Below, one piece after another: positions 1-6,986 of a DNA stretch of 8,721 bases. Positions within the stretch are counted from its first letter, which is position 1; each line of letters starts with the position of its first letter. Source of the stretch: JALRAP01 sp046340555 (GTDB lineage Bacteria; Bacteroidota; Bacteroidia; AKYH767-A; OLB10). The notes under the pieces are model-generated. The model ran no database searches. It saw only the letters and a program-made list of their open reading frames with translations, and was not told the DNA's origin. The stretch lies in NCBI GenBank assembly GCA_046340555.1, contig JBKDSL010000016.1, positions 1 to 8,721 of the forward strand, read 5' to 3'. The position numbers and the translations under genes were made by a program.

Positions 1-293
1 AATGTATACAATGAATCCACCAGTCTCCTGAATTGAAAATCGGAAACTGCATCGACTGGTTTAAGCGCACGCTTAGCTGTTTTGGCGTTTTTAAATGAAC
101 CATCTGGATTATAATTGTAATGCACGCCATCCTTGATCCATATCGTATCGAGGATGTAAACAGTGTCGCGCACATAAACCACTGTTGGGTCATTTTTTGC
201 TGGTTGAGCATTTGATTCATGCGTTGCCGACAATACACAGCAAATCACCAGTAGGCCAATCATCAAAATCGTTCTGCAAGTCCTGCTCAACAT
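1..293 (-). CDS. Small secreted or envelope protein, unknown function (3' end outside window)
   Basis: This reading frame opens with ATG at 293-291 and runs off the window start, giving about 97 visible residues. An in-frame TAA lies a few codons upstream with no other ATG between, which supports this start. Residues 1-30 look like a Sec signal peptide: MLSRTCRT, then a hydrophobic stretch (ILMIGLLVICCVLSA), with likely cleavage near SNA|Q. The Cys pair at 18-19 does not fit a good lipobox. The mature part begins with a Thr/Asp/Tyr-rich stretch (VYVRDTVYILDTIWIKDG), a pattern common near the N-terminus of Bacteroidota envelope proteins, followed by a Lys/Ala-rich linker. No family is recognised. 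It lies 128 bases downstream of the SGNH hydrolase gene on the same strand with no hairpin between, so co-transcription is possible. Its being a real gene is likely from frame, signal peptide and position; its function is unknown. Confidence 0.7.
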   Translation of the reverse strand, partial: MLSRTCRTILMIGLLVICCVLSATHESNAQPAKNDPTVVYVRDTVYILDTIWIKDGVHYNYNPDGSFKNAKTAKRALKPVDAVSDFQFRRLVDSLYT

Positions 294-373
294 AAAATAG
301 CTTACATTTTGTGTTTATTTTAATTTTGATTGGTCAGAGGCTGTCTACTCTTCTATTTTTTGGGATACTGATT

Positions 374-421
374 TCAAGGTTTGCGGATAATCAACTTCTG
401 ACCTGCATTGATTCGGTCACT
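374..421 (-). other. In-frame continuation of the LysM domain after the TAA stop
   Basis: Directly after the TAA at 424-422, the same frame continues for 15 codons (SDRINAGQKLIIRKP) and ends at TGA 376-374. This matches the last third of a standard LysM motif (NGL-x-SDxIxxGQxLxIP), which the annotated protein lacks. With one sense codon in place of TAA (for example AAA, Lys), the protein would be 484 residues with a full LysM. The reading is direct from sequence. Whether it reflects a nonsense mutation, a base error or readthrough cannot be decided here. Confidence 0.8.
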
Positions 422-1828
422 TTACAAGCCGTTAGCTTTTTTAATAGCTGTGACGGTGGTTTTATTACGAGCTGCAATACCCGATAAGGTGTCTCCCTTC
501 TTAACCACGTAGTATTTGCTTCCTTTGTTGTTGGTTGTCGTCTTTTCTTGTTCAACTTCCTTTGCAGGTTCTGGTATTGTATCGTTCGCTATCCAAAGAC
601 TGTCTATATTTTGAATTGATGCTGCAGAATCCAGTGAGTTCAGAATAGCCTGGCCCATCAGTTGTCCTTTCAAGCGATATCCTTTTACGGTAAGGTGGAT
701 GTTGTCCTTGCCAGCGTATTGCGCGGCAACCCATTTCTTCATCTTTCGTGCTCCACCTGAAACACGAAACCAGTCGTAAAACAGGCATTTGTTTTCCTTG
801 GCTATCTCCCGAACAAAGTTGGCAAATGATTTAGCGCTGGTGATGTTTCTCCCCCTGCGGTTCATGTCCTGGACAGATGTCAACATAATCGCCGCATTTG
901 GGAACTGCTGCCGGATCATATTAATGGTGGCGTTGATGTTTTCGCGCAATCCAGTAGGGATGGCGTTGCCGGCTATGATGTCGTTGGTGCCCCAATCCAA
1001 GATGAATAGGTCTGGATTTAAAATACCGATCTGGCTTTTAAATAGTTTTTGCTGTAGGATGGCATCAAACCTAGCACCGCCTACGCCTAAGTTATGGCAA
1101 ATCACACCTGGAGTGCCGCTTTCCAAAACCAAACCATATAATTGAAATGGCTCATTTGTGAATTTCACTTTGCTGATTTCAACGGATAAGGTGTCGAATG
1201 AAACCGGACTTTGGAAAGTTATTACATTGGGTTCGATAGCTGTTCCTCGCATCAACTTGTTATTCAAACTAAGTTTGATGGTGAATGCATTATTCGGATT
1301 GTCGCAAATCAGTTTGATGGTTTTTGGGCCGATAGGAAGCGGCCTTGTAATGGCGATGGTAAACGAGGCTGCGCTGTCTTGTGTTTTTGAAACAAATCCC
1401 GATACACCCAAGGGTATCTTGGGTGTGGTGTGCATACTGTTCGCACTTTCCCAGCTACCGGTGAATGAGGATTTATAATCGCTATGGGAATAAGATTTGG
1501 CAATGGAGTAGGGGAAGATCATCCCTCTTCCGCCATCACCTCCGATTTCTTGTAATATGCGTCTCATTTCTGTGGTCGAAAAATCTGGCTGCACATGTGA
1601 GTCGCCAAAGTGAGCCACCACAAAACCGCTTGTTCTTGCCTGTTCTAAACCTCGCTTTACCTTCAGGAATTCAGCACTGTCACCAAACTCAACAAAATTG
1701 TAGTCTGGTTTAATGAAGGTTGGTAGCACTGTATCTTGTCCGATGGCTTTCATACATGATATGCCAATCAAGACTATTAAGAGACTCGAGAACTTGATGA
1801 ATTTGAATGATGTGAATGCTGCTTTCAC
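422..1828 (-). CDS. Secreted SGNH/GDSL hydrolase with C-terminal LysM domain (LysM cut short by stop codon)
   Basis: A 468-residue protein. Residues 1-30 form a signal peptide (hydrophobic SSLLIVLIGISC, likely cleavage after AIG). SGNH-family blocks are in order: block I GDSH at 75-78 with nucleophile Ser77, block II LGVGGAR at 247-253 (oxyanion Gly), block III WGTND at 279-283 (oxyanion Asn282), and block V DNIH at 375-378 (catalytic Asp375/His378). About 165 residues between blocks I and II are beta-rich and look like an inserted carbohydrate-binding-type domain, as known in Ape1/PatB-like O-acetylesterases. A polar linker (400-438) leads to a LysM domain from Tyr439 (YYVVKKGDTLSGIAARNKTT). 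The fold implies an esterase on acylated glycan, and LysM implies peptidoglycan binding; the substrate is inference. The start is GTG at 1828-1826: the frame is open upstream to a TAG but has no ATG, and the first ATG (residue 26) would remove the signal peptide. The protein ends at ANGL, mid-LysM, because of an in-frame TAA. Confidence 0.88.
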   Translation of the reverse strand: MKAAFTSFKFIKFSSLLIVLIGISCMKAIGQDTVLPTFIKPDYNFVEFGDSAEFLKVKRGLEQARTSGFVVAHFGDSHVQPDFSTTEMRRILQEIGGDGGRGMIFPYSIAKSYSHSDYKSSFTGSWESANSMHTTPKIPLGVSGFVSKTQDSAASFTIAITRPLPIGPKTIKLICDNPNNAFTIKLSLNNKLMRGTAIEPNVITFQSPVSFDTLSVEISKVKFTNEPFQLYGLVLESGTPGVICHNLGVGGARFDAILQQKLFKSQIGILNPDLFILDWGTNDIIAGNAIPTGLRENINATINMIRQQFPNAAIMLTSVQDMNRRGRNITSAKSFANFVREIAKENKCLFYDWFRVSGGARKMKKWVAAQYAGKDNIHLTVKGYRLKGQLMGQAILNSLDSAASIQNIDSLWIANDTIPEPAKEVEQEKTTTNNKGSKYYVVKKGDTLSGIAARNKTTVTAIKKANGL

Positions 1829-1909
1829 GATTAAAGGCGTGGTTGCGAATGACGGGCGACTGTTAAAATATCGATAGAGTAAAGATACTTCTTTGCGATA
1901 AACCCCATT

Positions 1910-1938
1910 CTAAATTATCCTAAGTCGCAATTGCACAA
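1910..1938 (-). promoter_or_regulatory. Possible promoter of the SGNH hydrolase gene
   Basis: On the minus strand, TTG (1938-1936) is followed after 18 bases by TAATTTAG (1917-1910), a partial match to the Bacteroidota -33/-7 pattern (TTG, about 19-20 bases, TAnnTTTG). It lies between the tRNA terminator and the GTG start, where a separate promoter is needed because the upstream unit is terminated. The -7 match is imperfect, so this is a weak call. Confidence 0.25.
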
Positions 1939-1983
1939 TCCTATTGTAGTCAATAATGAATGAGTATCAGATAAGTGAAAATG

Positions 1984-2010
1984 AAAAAGCCCTTCGTTGG
2001 AAGGGCTTTT
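1984..2010 (-). terminator. Hairpin terminator of the tRNA-Ala gene
   Basis: A perfect 10-bp stem (1985-1994 with 2001-2010) closes a 6-base loop. On the minus strand it reads AAAAGCCCTT, loop, AAGGGCTTTT and continues into a run of T. It starts two bases past the tRNA discriminator base, so it should end the tRNA transcript. The A/T flanks are nearly symmetrical, so weak termination on the plus strand is also possible. Confidence 0.85.
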
Positions 2011-2011
2011 G

Positions 2012-2085
<74 letters not shown>

Positions 2086-2095
2086 TTGCAGTTTG

Positions 2096-2126
2096 CAAAT
2101 ATCGGAAATTTTGTAGTAAAATTCAA
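2096..2126 (-). promoter_or_regulatory. Promoter of the tRNA-Ala gene (Bacteroidota type)
   Basis: On the minus strand, TTG (2126-2124), a 20-base spacer and GATATTTG (2103-2096) match the Bacteroidota housekeeping consensus with one mismatch in the -7 box. The -7 box ends 10 bases before the first tRNA base, so transcription would start just ahead of the mature 5' end. This agrees with the position of the upstream gene's terminator at 2168-2201. Confidence 0.55.
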
Positions 2127-2167
2127 CCCATTTTTGATTTCCCTTATCCATAACCAGTTAGGTACAG

Positions 2168-2201
2168 AAAAGCAAAAGGGAGGTCTTTTCAGACCTCCCT
2201 T
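2168..2201 (-). terminator. Hairpin terminator of the 1518-residue T9SS protein gene
   Basis: A perfect 11-bp GC-rich stem (2176-2186 with 2191-2201) closes a tetraloop that reads GAAA on the minus strand. It is followed by TTGCTTTT. It lies 25 bases after the TAA stop of the large gene and separates it from the tRNA unit. Confidence 0.88.
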
Positions 2202-2226
2202 CGCCGTATTAGGAATTAACAAAATG

Positions 2227-5200
2227 TTATTCGATCACTACCATTTTGCGAGTAATGCGCTCACCTTTGAATTCTAAGGTGTAATAGTAGATTCCAACAC
2301 CTAGGCTGCCAGAGTCAACTGTGAAGGTGTGAGTACCAGCTGCCTTGTTTCCATCAACAGGAACTGTAATAACCTTGCCTAGGACATCAGTGATGCTTAC
2401 TCGAACTTGACCTTCGTCTGGGATTGCGTATCCAATCTCAGAAATTGAATTGAATGGGTTTGGAACGTTTTGTCCCAATGCCACGCCTTCCATTACAGGG
2501 TTTTCGGGTCTGCCAGTGGCACAGTTGCCTGCAACTTCTTCAAAGCAGAAGTTGTCGATAGCCCAACCTTCAAAGTTGTTTGTAGAAGGGTCAGAACCGA
2601 AACGGAAGCGGAAGATGATGTTGCCAGTAACGTAGAAGTTCAACTCCTTCTCTGCCAATGTCCAGTTGGCTTGAGTACCTGACCAGCCTGGCAAGCCTGG
2701 GTTGCCACCCAAGGCTGTGATGAAAGTACTATTGAACCAATTCTGTGGGTTGGAAGAGGCGAAGCCTAAGTGCTGCCAAGTAGCTGCGTTGTCGGTAGAA
2801 TATTCAACCGTACCGCCATCTTGGAACAACTCGGTGTTGAACTTGTGATAGAAGCTAAGCTTGTAACACTTGGTAGCGTCTATGCCGAACACAGGCGAGA
2901 ACAAGCCAGAAGTATCACGATTTGGATAGTTGCCGACCAAACTAGTGACCCAAGCATTTGAACCGCTGTAAGCACCATTGATAATGGTTTTGCTTGGGTT
3001 TCCAATCTGCCAGCTGTTAAGGGTAGCGCTGTACGTTTGTGCGTTAACAGATACCCATTGTGGGCCAGATTCGAAGTCGTTACAATATGGGTTGGCTGAT
3101 GTAACTGTTACGCTGTCGAAAACAGAGATAGTGACACAAGTAGTATCGTCAAAAGGATTCAAGTCGGCGCTGCCGTTTGGCAAAGAGGTGATCACGCAAA
3201 CATTGTAAACGCCAGGAGCAGCAGTCCAGTTCTGACTGAATAAGTGGTTCAATGCTTGTTGCGATCCCAATGCTGGTGCGTAGTTGATTAGGTCGGTGAA
3301 GGTGAGGACCGGCGTGGTGCTTCCAACAGGCGTAACCGTAATGGTAGCATTCACAGAGCTTAAAGGCGTTGTGCCAGGATTCGAGATATTGGAGTTGAAT
3401 TGTACGGATTGTCCTGGAAACACAAAGTTGTTATTGATAGCATTGGATGCAACAGAAACAGGAGCAGCTGTCAATGGAACTGGGATTTCGATTTCAAAGT
3501 TGTCGATCGAGAATCCGTCTTGGATAACAGAGGCATCCGAAGTAAAGATGAATCGGAATTGAACCAAACCTACGTTATCCAAGAAGTTCAAGCAAGTTGC
3601 TTCTGTAAGTACCCATCCACCGGTTCCTGCAGTCCAGGCAGGCTGTCCCGAAGAGTTGATGTTTGGAGTAGAGTTGTACCAGTTGACCCAACATGGAGCC
3701 GTCAAGTTAGCTCCTCCTAGAAGAGTCCATGGACCGCCGTTAACAGAGTATTCCAAACGTGTTCCATCCCAGAAGTTCTCGCAAAGGTGATTTCTGCGGA
3801 ATGAAAGCTTCGCATCAACAGCGTTAGTGAAATCAAATATCGGTGATGTAAGAATGCTGTTAGCGTTGTTGGTATAGGCACCATTCAAGTTGATATCCCA
3901 TGCGTTAGGAGCAGAGAATGCGCTGCTTGTGGCACCGAATGCAGGAACACCAAGCTGCCAATCGTTTCCAGGAGCACCAACGTTTGTTGGAGTCCAACCA
4001 ATGTTGGTTCCATTGAAGTTGTCAAAATATGGTTGGGTATAGCTCAATGGAACAACTGGTACACCAACAGAGACCGTACAAGTAGTGTCATTGGAGTTAT
4101 CAGAGTCACCAACCAGTCCAGTCCAAGCACAAAAATCGTATTGGCCTGATGGTATTGTGAATCCGGGCATTACGAAGTTGGTTGTAGCACCAGGAGCCAA
4201 GTTGCCGTTGTAGGTAGCAGTGGTCAATGTTCCACCGTTTACAGTGTATGAAACAGGGATAGTGGTTTGAGCTGCAGAGCCAAAGTTTCTGATAGTAACG
4301 TTTACTGCAGAGGTTCCCCCGGCGGCTGAGTTAGCGGTTGGGCTGTTGACAGCAACAACACCAACATCATCTGGTCCGGGCTGCTTAACGCAAAGATCAT
4401 CTATGCTAACTCCATCATTTGGAATTCCATTGAATCCAGAAACAAATTCAAAGCGGAATTGGATGAAGTTCGCACCAGTTGCATTGATCAGGTTTTGGAG
4501 ATAGTAGCGGGATTCAAGCCAACCGTTGGTTGTGCCTGTCCAACCTGGAGTTCCGAAGTTAATGGCATTTGCATTGAACCAATTGAAGCCGTCAGGGTCG
4601 TTAACAGATCCCATTAATGTCCAGTTTCCTGTGCCGTTGGCATCATAATAAATGCGTAGGCCATCGTTCTGTGCGCAGTTTTGATTTCTGCGGAAAGAAA
4701 GGTACGCATTAGTGGTTCCGTTCAAATCGTAGATGGGAGTAATCAGGTCAGCCGTTACACCTGCAGTGTATGGTCCAGTGAGGTTGATGTCCCATGCATT
4801 GGTTCCGGAGAAGGCTCCTGATGTTGCTCCGAATGCTGGAGTACCTAATTGCCACTGTGTGGCAGCATTGGTGGATGCGGTCTGATAACCTTGGTTGCCC
4901 GACTCGAAGTCATCGCATGTCGTTGGTACGAATACAGGAATACCTATCGAAGACGCACAAGTGGTATCGTTGAAGTTGTTACCGTCACCAGGAAGACTGG
5001 TCCAAGTACAGATGGTATAAGGGCCAACTGGGACAGTGAAACAAGGCAGTGTGAAGTTTGCGGTTTGTCCAGGAGTCAGAAGTCCGTTATAAGTTGCTGT
5101 TACGGCAGGACCACCGTTGATTGAGTATGATACAGGGAATGTGGTTTGGTTGTTTGTCCCGTTGTTTTTAACGGTAACAATTACGTCCAAACAGTTACCG

Positions 5201-6783
5201 GCAGGTCCTGCAGTGCCTGGTTGAACGATGGCCGTTGTTCCAACATCGTCAGGCTGTGGCAGGAAGATACAGAAGTTATCGATGGAGAATCCATCTGTAA
5301 TTACGGATGCGTCAGATGTAAAGACATAACGGAACCAAACCTGGGGTAAGTTGTTGAAGGCGGTTCCGAGCGTGATAGATGATTTTATCCAACCGTTGCT
5401 GGTTCCAGTCCAAGCTGGCAATCCACCTCCGGAGTTCAATGCGTCATCATTGTACCAGTTCACGCAATCCACGCAAGTGGGGTTTCCTTGCAAAGAACCT
5501 AAAACGTTCCATGGTCCATTCAGGTTGGTAGCGTATTCCAAACGCGTTCCATCCCAGAAATTCTCAGCATTTCTATTTTGCCAAAATTCCAATGTGGCAC
5601 CAGCTCCGATATTGAAGCTCAACTCAGGAGAGAGGAGGTAACAGGTTGCGTTGTTGAGGTAAGCCGAAGTAAGGTTGACGTCCCAAGAATTGGGGGCTGA
5701 ATAGGATCCGGAAGTGGCTCCAAATGCAGGTGTTCCCAACTGCCATTCGGTTCCAGGAGTCTGGGTCGATGGAGTCCAAAGATTGGTTGTTACATCAAAA
5801 TTGTCACAGTAGGGGAATGTGATTCCAGCTGCTGCGGTAAAGCAATACGTTTGAGAAGGCGAAGGGCCAGGCAGGTAGGCAACGTTAAAACAAGAGGATG
5901 CGTCGAAGGCTTCGATAAAGTAACAAACAACATCGCCGTCATTCACGGTTGGGATTTGTGCTTCGTACAAACTGTCGATTGTGTTGTTCATGGTGATGGC
6001 ATTGATTGCTCCACCGTTGATGGTGTAGTACAAAGTAACTTGAGCAATCAAAGAGGCGTCGGTAGCGGAAGCTGTGATGGTGTAAGGCCCCAAGTTGTAA
6101 ACGGTTCCATTGTTAATGCCGGAAACGAAGTACATGGTAGGAGGATTCAATTCGCAGCTAGAGGCGATTACTTCTACATCATCAACAAACCAACCATTTC
6201 GGCCACCGCTACCGTTGTTGTTACCATCAGCCAAAGCGAAACGCAAACGAACATCGTTTTGGTTAGCGGCAATGGCAGAGATGTCGAATGATTCATTCTT
6301 CCACCAAGAATTGTCTGGTGCGGTAGGTTGTCCGGGCAACCATGTTCCATAGCTGGCTTCACCGAACTTACTGTTCTGGGTGCTGAACAATCCACCACCC
6401 AAATAAATACAGTTGTTACTGCCCAAGTTCGGGTTGTTGTCAATCAGCTGAGTCCATGAAAGCCCTCCATCAATCGAGATTTCAACTGTGCCACCATCAA
6501 AGAACTCAGCTTTGCAAATGGATTTGAAATTAAGGGTAACAAAAAAGTTGAACAACGTATTGAACGAACCTGTTTCCAGGTAAGAAACTCCACCTGGAGA
6601 TACGGCTGATGAATCGCTGTTAACACCACTCACCTGAAGTCGGTTGTTGATGTTCCATCCTGGAGTACCGTAAGTTGATACGTTACCGGGTGGATTTTCG
6701 AAGTCTTCGAAAAAGACCTGCGATTGGGCCTGGGCGGATAATCCTGCACACGCAAGGAGAAACGTAAAGATTAATTTCCTCAT
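2227..6783 (-). CDS. Large modular T9SS-exported surface protein (jelly-roll and Ig/CARDB-like repeats)
   Basis: A 1518-residue protein starting at ATG 6783-6781. Residues 1-20 are a clear Sec signal peptide (MRKLIFTFLLACAGLSAQAQ). Then come jelly-roll D0 (about 23-208), an Ig-like domain (211-317), and three pairs of jelly roll plus CARDB/Ig-like module: D1 326-508 with 511-612, D2 623-800 with 804-907, D3 918-1100 with 1105-1222. A last jelly roll D4 (1234-1417) precedes the T9SS type A sorting domain (1437-1518: GQNVPNPFN, TDVLGK, final ITRKMVVIE). The modules resemble MAM/laminin-G-like beta sandwiches and end in DGFSIDNF-type strands. No catalytic motif such as HExxH or GDSL was seen, so an adhesive, matrix or glycan-binding role is inferred. 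Export is across the inner membrane by Sec and the outer membrane by T9SS, with the sorting domain removed and the protein released or attached through A-LPS. About 29 cysteines suggest disulfides. It is paralogous to the next gene upstream and lies alone between promoter and terminator. Confidence 0.93.
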   Translation of the reverse strand: MRKLIFTFLLACAGLSAQAQSQVFFEDFENPPGNVSTYGTPGWNINNRLQVSGVNSDSSAVSPGGVSYLETGSFNTLFNFFVTLNFKSICKAEFFDGGTVEISIDGGLSWTQLIDNNPNLGSNNCIYLGGGLFSTQNSKFGEASYGTWLPGQPTAPDNSWWKNESFDISAIAANQNDVRLRFALADGNNNGSGGRNGWFVDDVEVIASSCELNPPTMYFVSGINNGTVYNLGPYTITASATDASLIAQVTLYYTINGGAINAITMNNTIDSLYEAQIPTVNDGDVVCYFIEAFDASSCFNVAYLPGPSPSQTYCFTAAAGITFPYCDNFDVTTNLWTPSTQTPGTEWQLGTPAFGATSGSYSAPNSWDVNLTSAYLNNATCYLLSPELSFNIGAGATLEFWQNRNAENFWDGTRLEYATNLNGPWNVLGSLQGNPTCVDCVNWYNDDALNSGGGLPAWTGTSNGWIKSSITLGTAFNNLPQVWFRYVFTSDASVITDGFSIDNFCIFLPQPDDVGTTAIVQPGTAGPAGNCLDVIVTVKNNGTNNQTTFPVSYSINGGPAVTATYNGLLTPGQTANFTLPCFTVPVGPYTICTWTSLPGDGNNFNDTTCASSIGIPVFVPTTCDDFESGNQGYQTASTNAATQWQLGTPAFGATSGAFSGTNAWDINLTGPYTAGVTADLITPIYDLNGTTNAYLSFRRNQNCAQNDGLRIYYDANGTGNWTLMGSVNDPDGFNWFNANAINFGTPGWTGTTNGWLESRYYLQNLINATGANFIQFRFEFVSGFNGIPNDGVSIDDLCVKQPGPDDVGVVAVNSPTANSAAGGTSAVNVTIRNFGSAAQTTIPVSYTVNGGTLTTATYNGNLAPGATTNFVMPGFTIPSGQYDFCAWTGLVGDSDNSNDTTCTVSVGVPVVPLSYTQPYFDNFNGTNIGWTPTNVGAPGNDWQLGVPAFGATSSAFSAPNAWDINLNGAYTNNANSILTSPIFDFTNAVDAKLSFRRNHLCENFWDGTRLEYSVNGGPWTLLGGANLTAPCWVNWYNSTPNINSSGQPAWTAGTGGWVLTEATCLNFLDNVGLVQFRFIFTSDASVIQDGFSIDNFEIEIPVPLTAAPVSVASNAINNNFVFPGQSVQFNSNISNPGTTPLSSVNATITVTPVGSTTPVLTFTDLINYAPALGSQQALNHLFSQNWTAAPGVYNVCVITSLPNGSADLNPFDDTTCVTISVFDSVTVTSANPYCNDFESGPQWVSVNAQTYSATLNSWQIGNPSKTIINGAYSGSNAWVTSLVGNYPNRDTSGLFSPVFGIDATKCYKLSFYHKFNTELFQDGGTVEYSTDNAATWQHLGFASSNPQNWFNSTFITALGGNPGLPGWSGTQANWTLAEKELNFYVTGNIIFRFRFGSDPSTNNFEGWAIDNFCFEEVAGNCATGRPENPVMEGVALGQNVPNPFNSISEIGYAIPDEGQVRVSITDVLGKVITVPVDGNKAAGTHTFTVDSGSLGVGIYYYTLEFKGERITRKMVVIE
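2230..2475 (-). other. T9SS type A C-terminal sorting domain of the 1518-residue protein
   Basis: Residues 1437-1518 follow the known type A sorting-domain layout: LGQNVPNPFN at the entry, a strand with IGYAIP, VSITDVLGK in the middle, the AGTH turn, GIYYYTLEF, and the basic terminal segment ERITRKMVVIE. The domain directs the protein to the T9SS translocon and is normally cleaved by PorU. The neighbouring gene carries a clearly homologous copy at 6990-7238. Confidence 0.93.
2533..5808 (-). repeat. Tandem array of about 300-residue jelly-roll plus Ig repeat units (coding)
   Basis: The motif W-Q-[LI]-G, followed by P-A-F-G-A-T-S in the first three units, recurs at residues 347, 644, 942 and 1258, spacings of 297, 298 and 316 residues. 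Each unit continues with a [NA]xWD[VI]NL element (a divergent AWVTSL form in the last), an AW or GW-TGT element, and ends in DG[FV]SID[ND]-type residues. Units 1-3 are followed by an Ig/CARDB-like module ending in DTTC. The fourth unit is the most divergent and is followed by the sorting domain. DNA copies are diverged, so these are old protein-level repeats. Confidence 0.85.
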
Positions 6784-6841
6784 TTTTTTGTTTTTAGATT
6801 TATTGGCTTATTTGGTTTTTTACTGATGGATGCAATGGCTT

Positions 6842-6849
6842 CAAAGGTA
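6842..6849 (-). promoter_or_regulatory. -7 element of the 1518-residue protein gene
   Basis: The minus strand reads TACCTTTG, a perfect TAnnTTTG match, 58 bases ahead of the ATG. No good TTG is found at the expected -33 distance. The leader between it and the start is A-rich, ending in AACAAAAAAATG, as is common for Bacteroidota starts that lack a Shine-Dalgarno sequence. Confidence 0.5.
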
Positions 6850-6930
6850 AAAAAATAAGTTTTTTAATGGGGTTAGAAGTCCATTATTGTAGAATCAAAA
6901 AGTATTAGGATTCATTCGCATAGACGAATA

Positions 6931-6965
6931 AAACAGAAAAGGCGTTGCATTTGCTGCAACGCCTT
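6931..6965 (-). terminator. Hairpin terminator of the upstream T9SS protein gene
   Basis: A perfect 11-bp stem (6939-6949 with 6955-6965; AAGGCGTTGCA on the left arm) closes a 5-base loop. It is followed on the minus strand by TTCTGTTTTAT. It begins 21 bases after the TAA at 6989-6987, so it ends that gene's transcript before the promoter of the next one. Confidence 0.82.
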
Positions 6966-6986
6966 GAAAATTAATGATTTTTGGTA

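Noticed and set aside
422..424. TAA reassigned as a sense codon (alternative genetic code)
   Set aside because: TAA ends both T9SS protein genes in this window at the expected point right after the sorting domain, so it is a normal stop here.
789..1478. Open frames on the plus strand over the SGNH gene, and similar ones over the large genes
   Set aside because: They lie antisense to strong genes with clear domains, have no recognisable protein features, and look like shadows of the minus-strand coding.
1727..1828. SGNH hydrolase as a lipoprotein via Cys25
   Set aside because: The residues before the Cys (GIS) do not fit a lipobox, which wants Leu or similar at -3. A normal signal peptidase cut near AIG|QD fits better.
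2227..6783. Hidden protease or glycoside hydrolase domain in the 1518-residue protein
   Set aside because: No HExxH, Ser-protease or acid/base motif pattern was seen; every segment is accounted for by beta-rich repeat modules and the sorting domain.
6914..6929. Small inverted repeat ATTCG...CGAAT downstream of the 6939-6965 terminator
   Set aside because: Only five base pairs with no conserved context; easily due to chance in an AT-rich gap.
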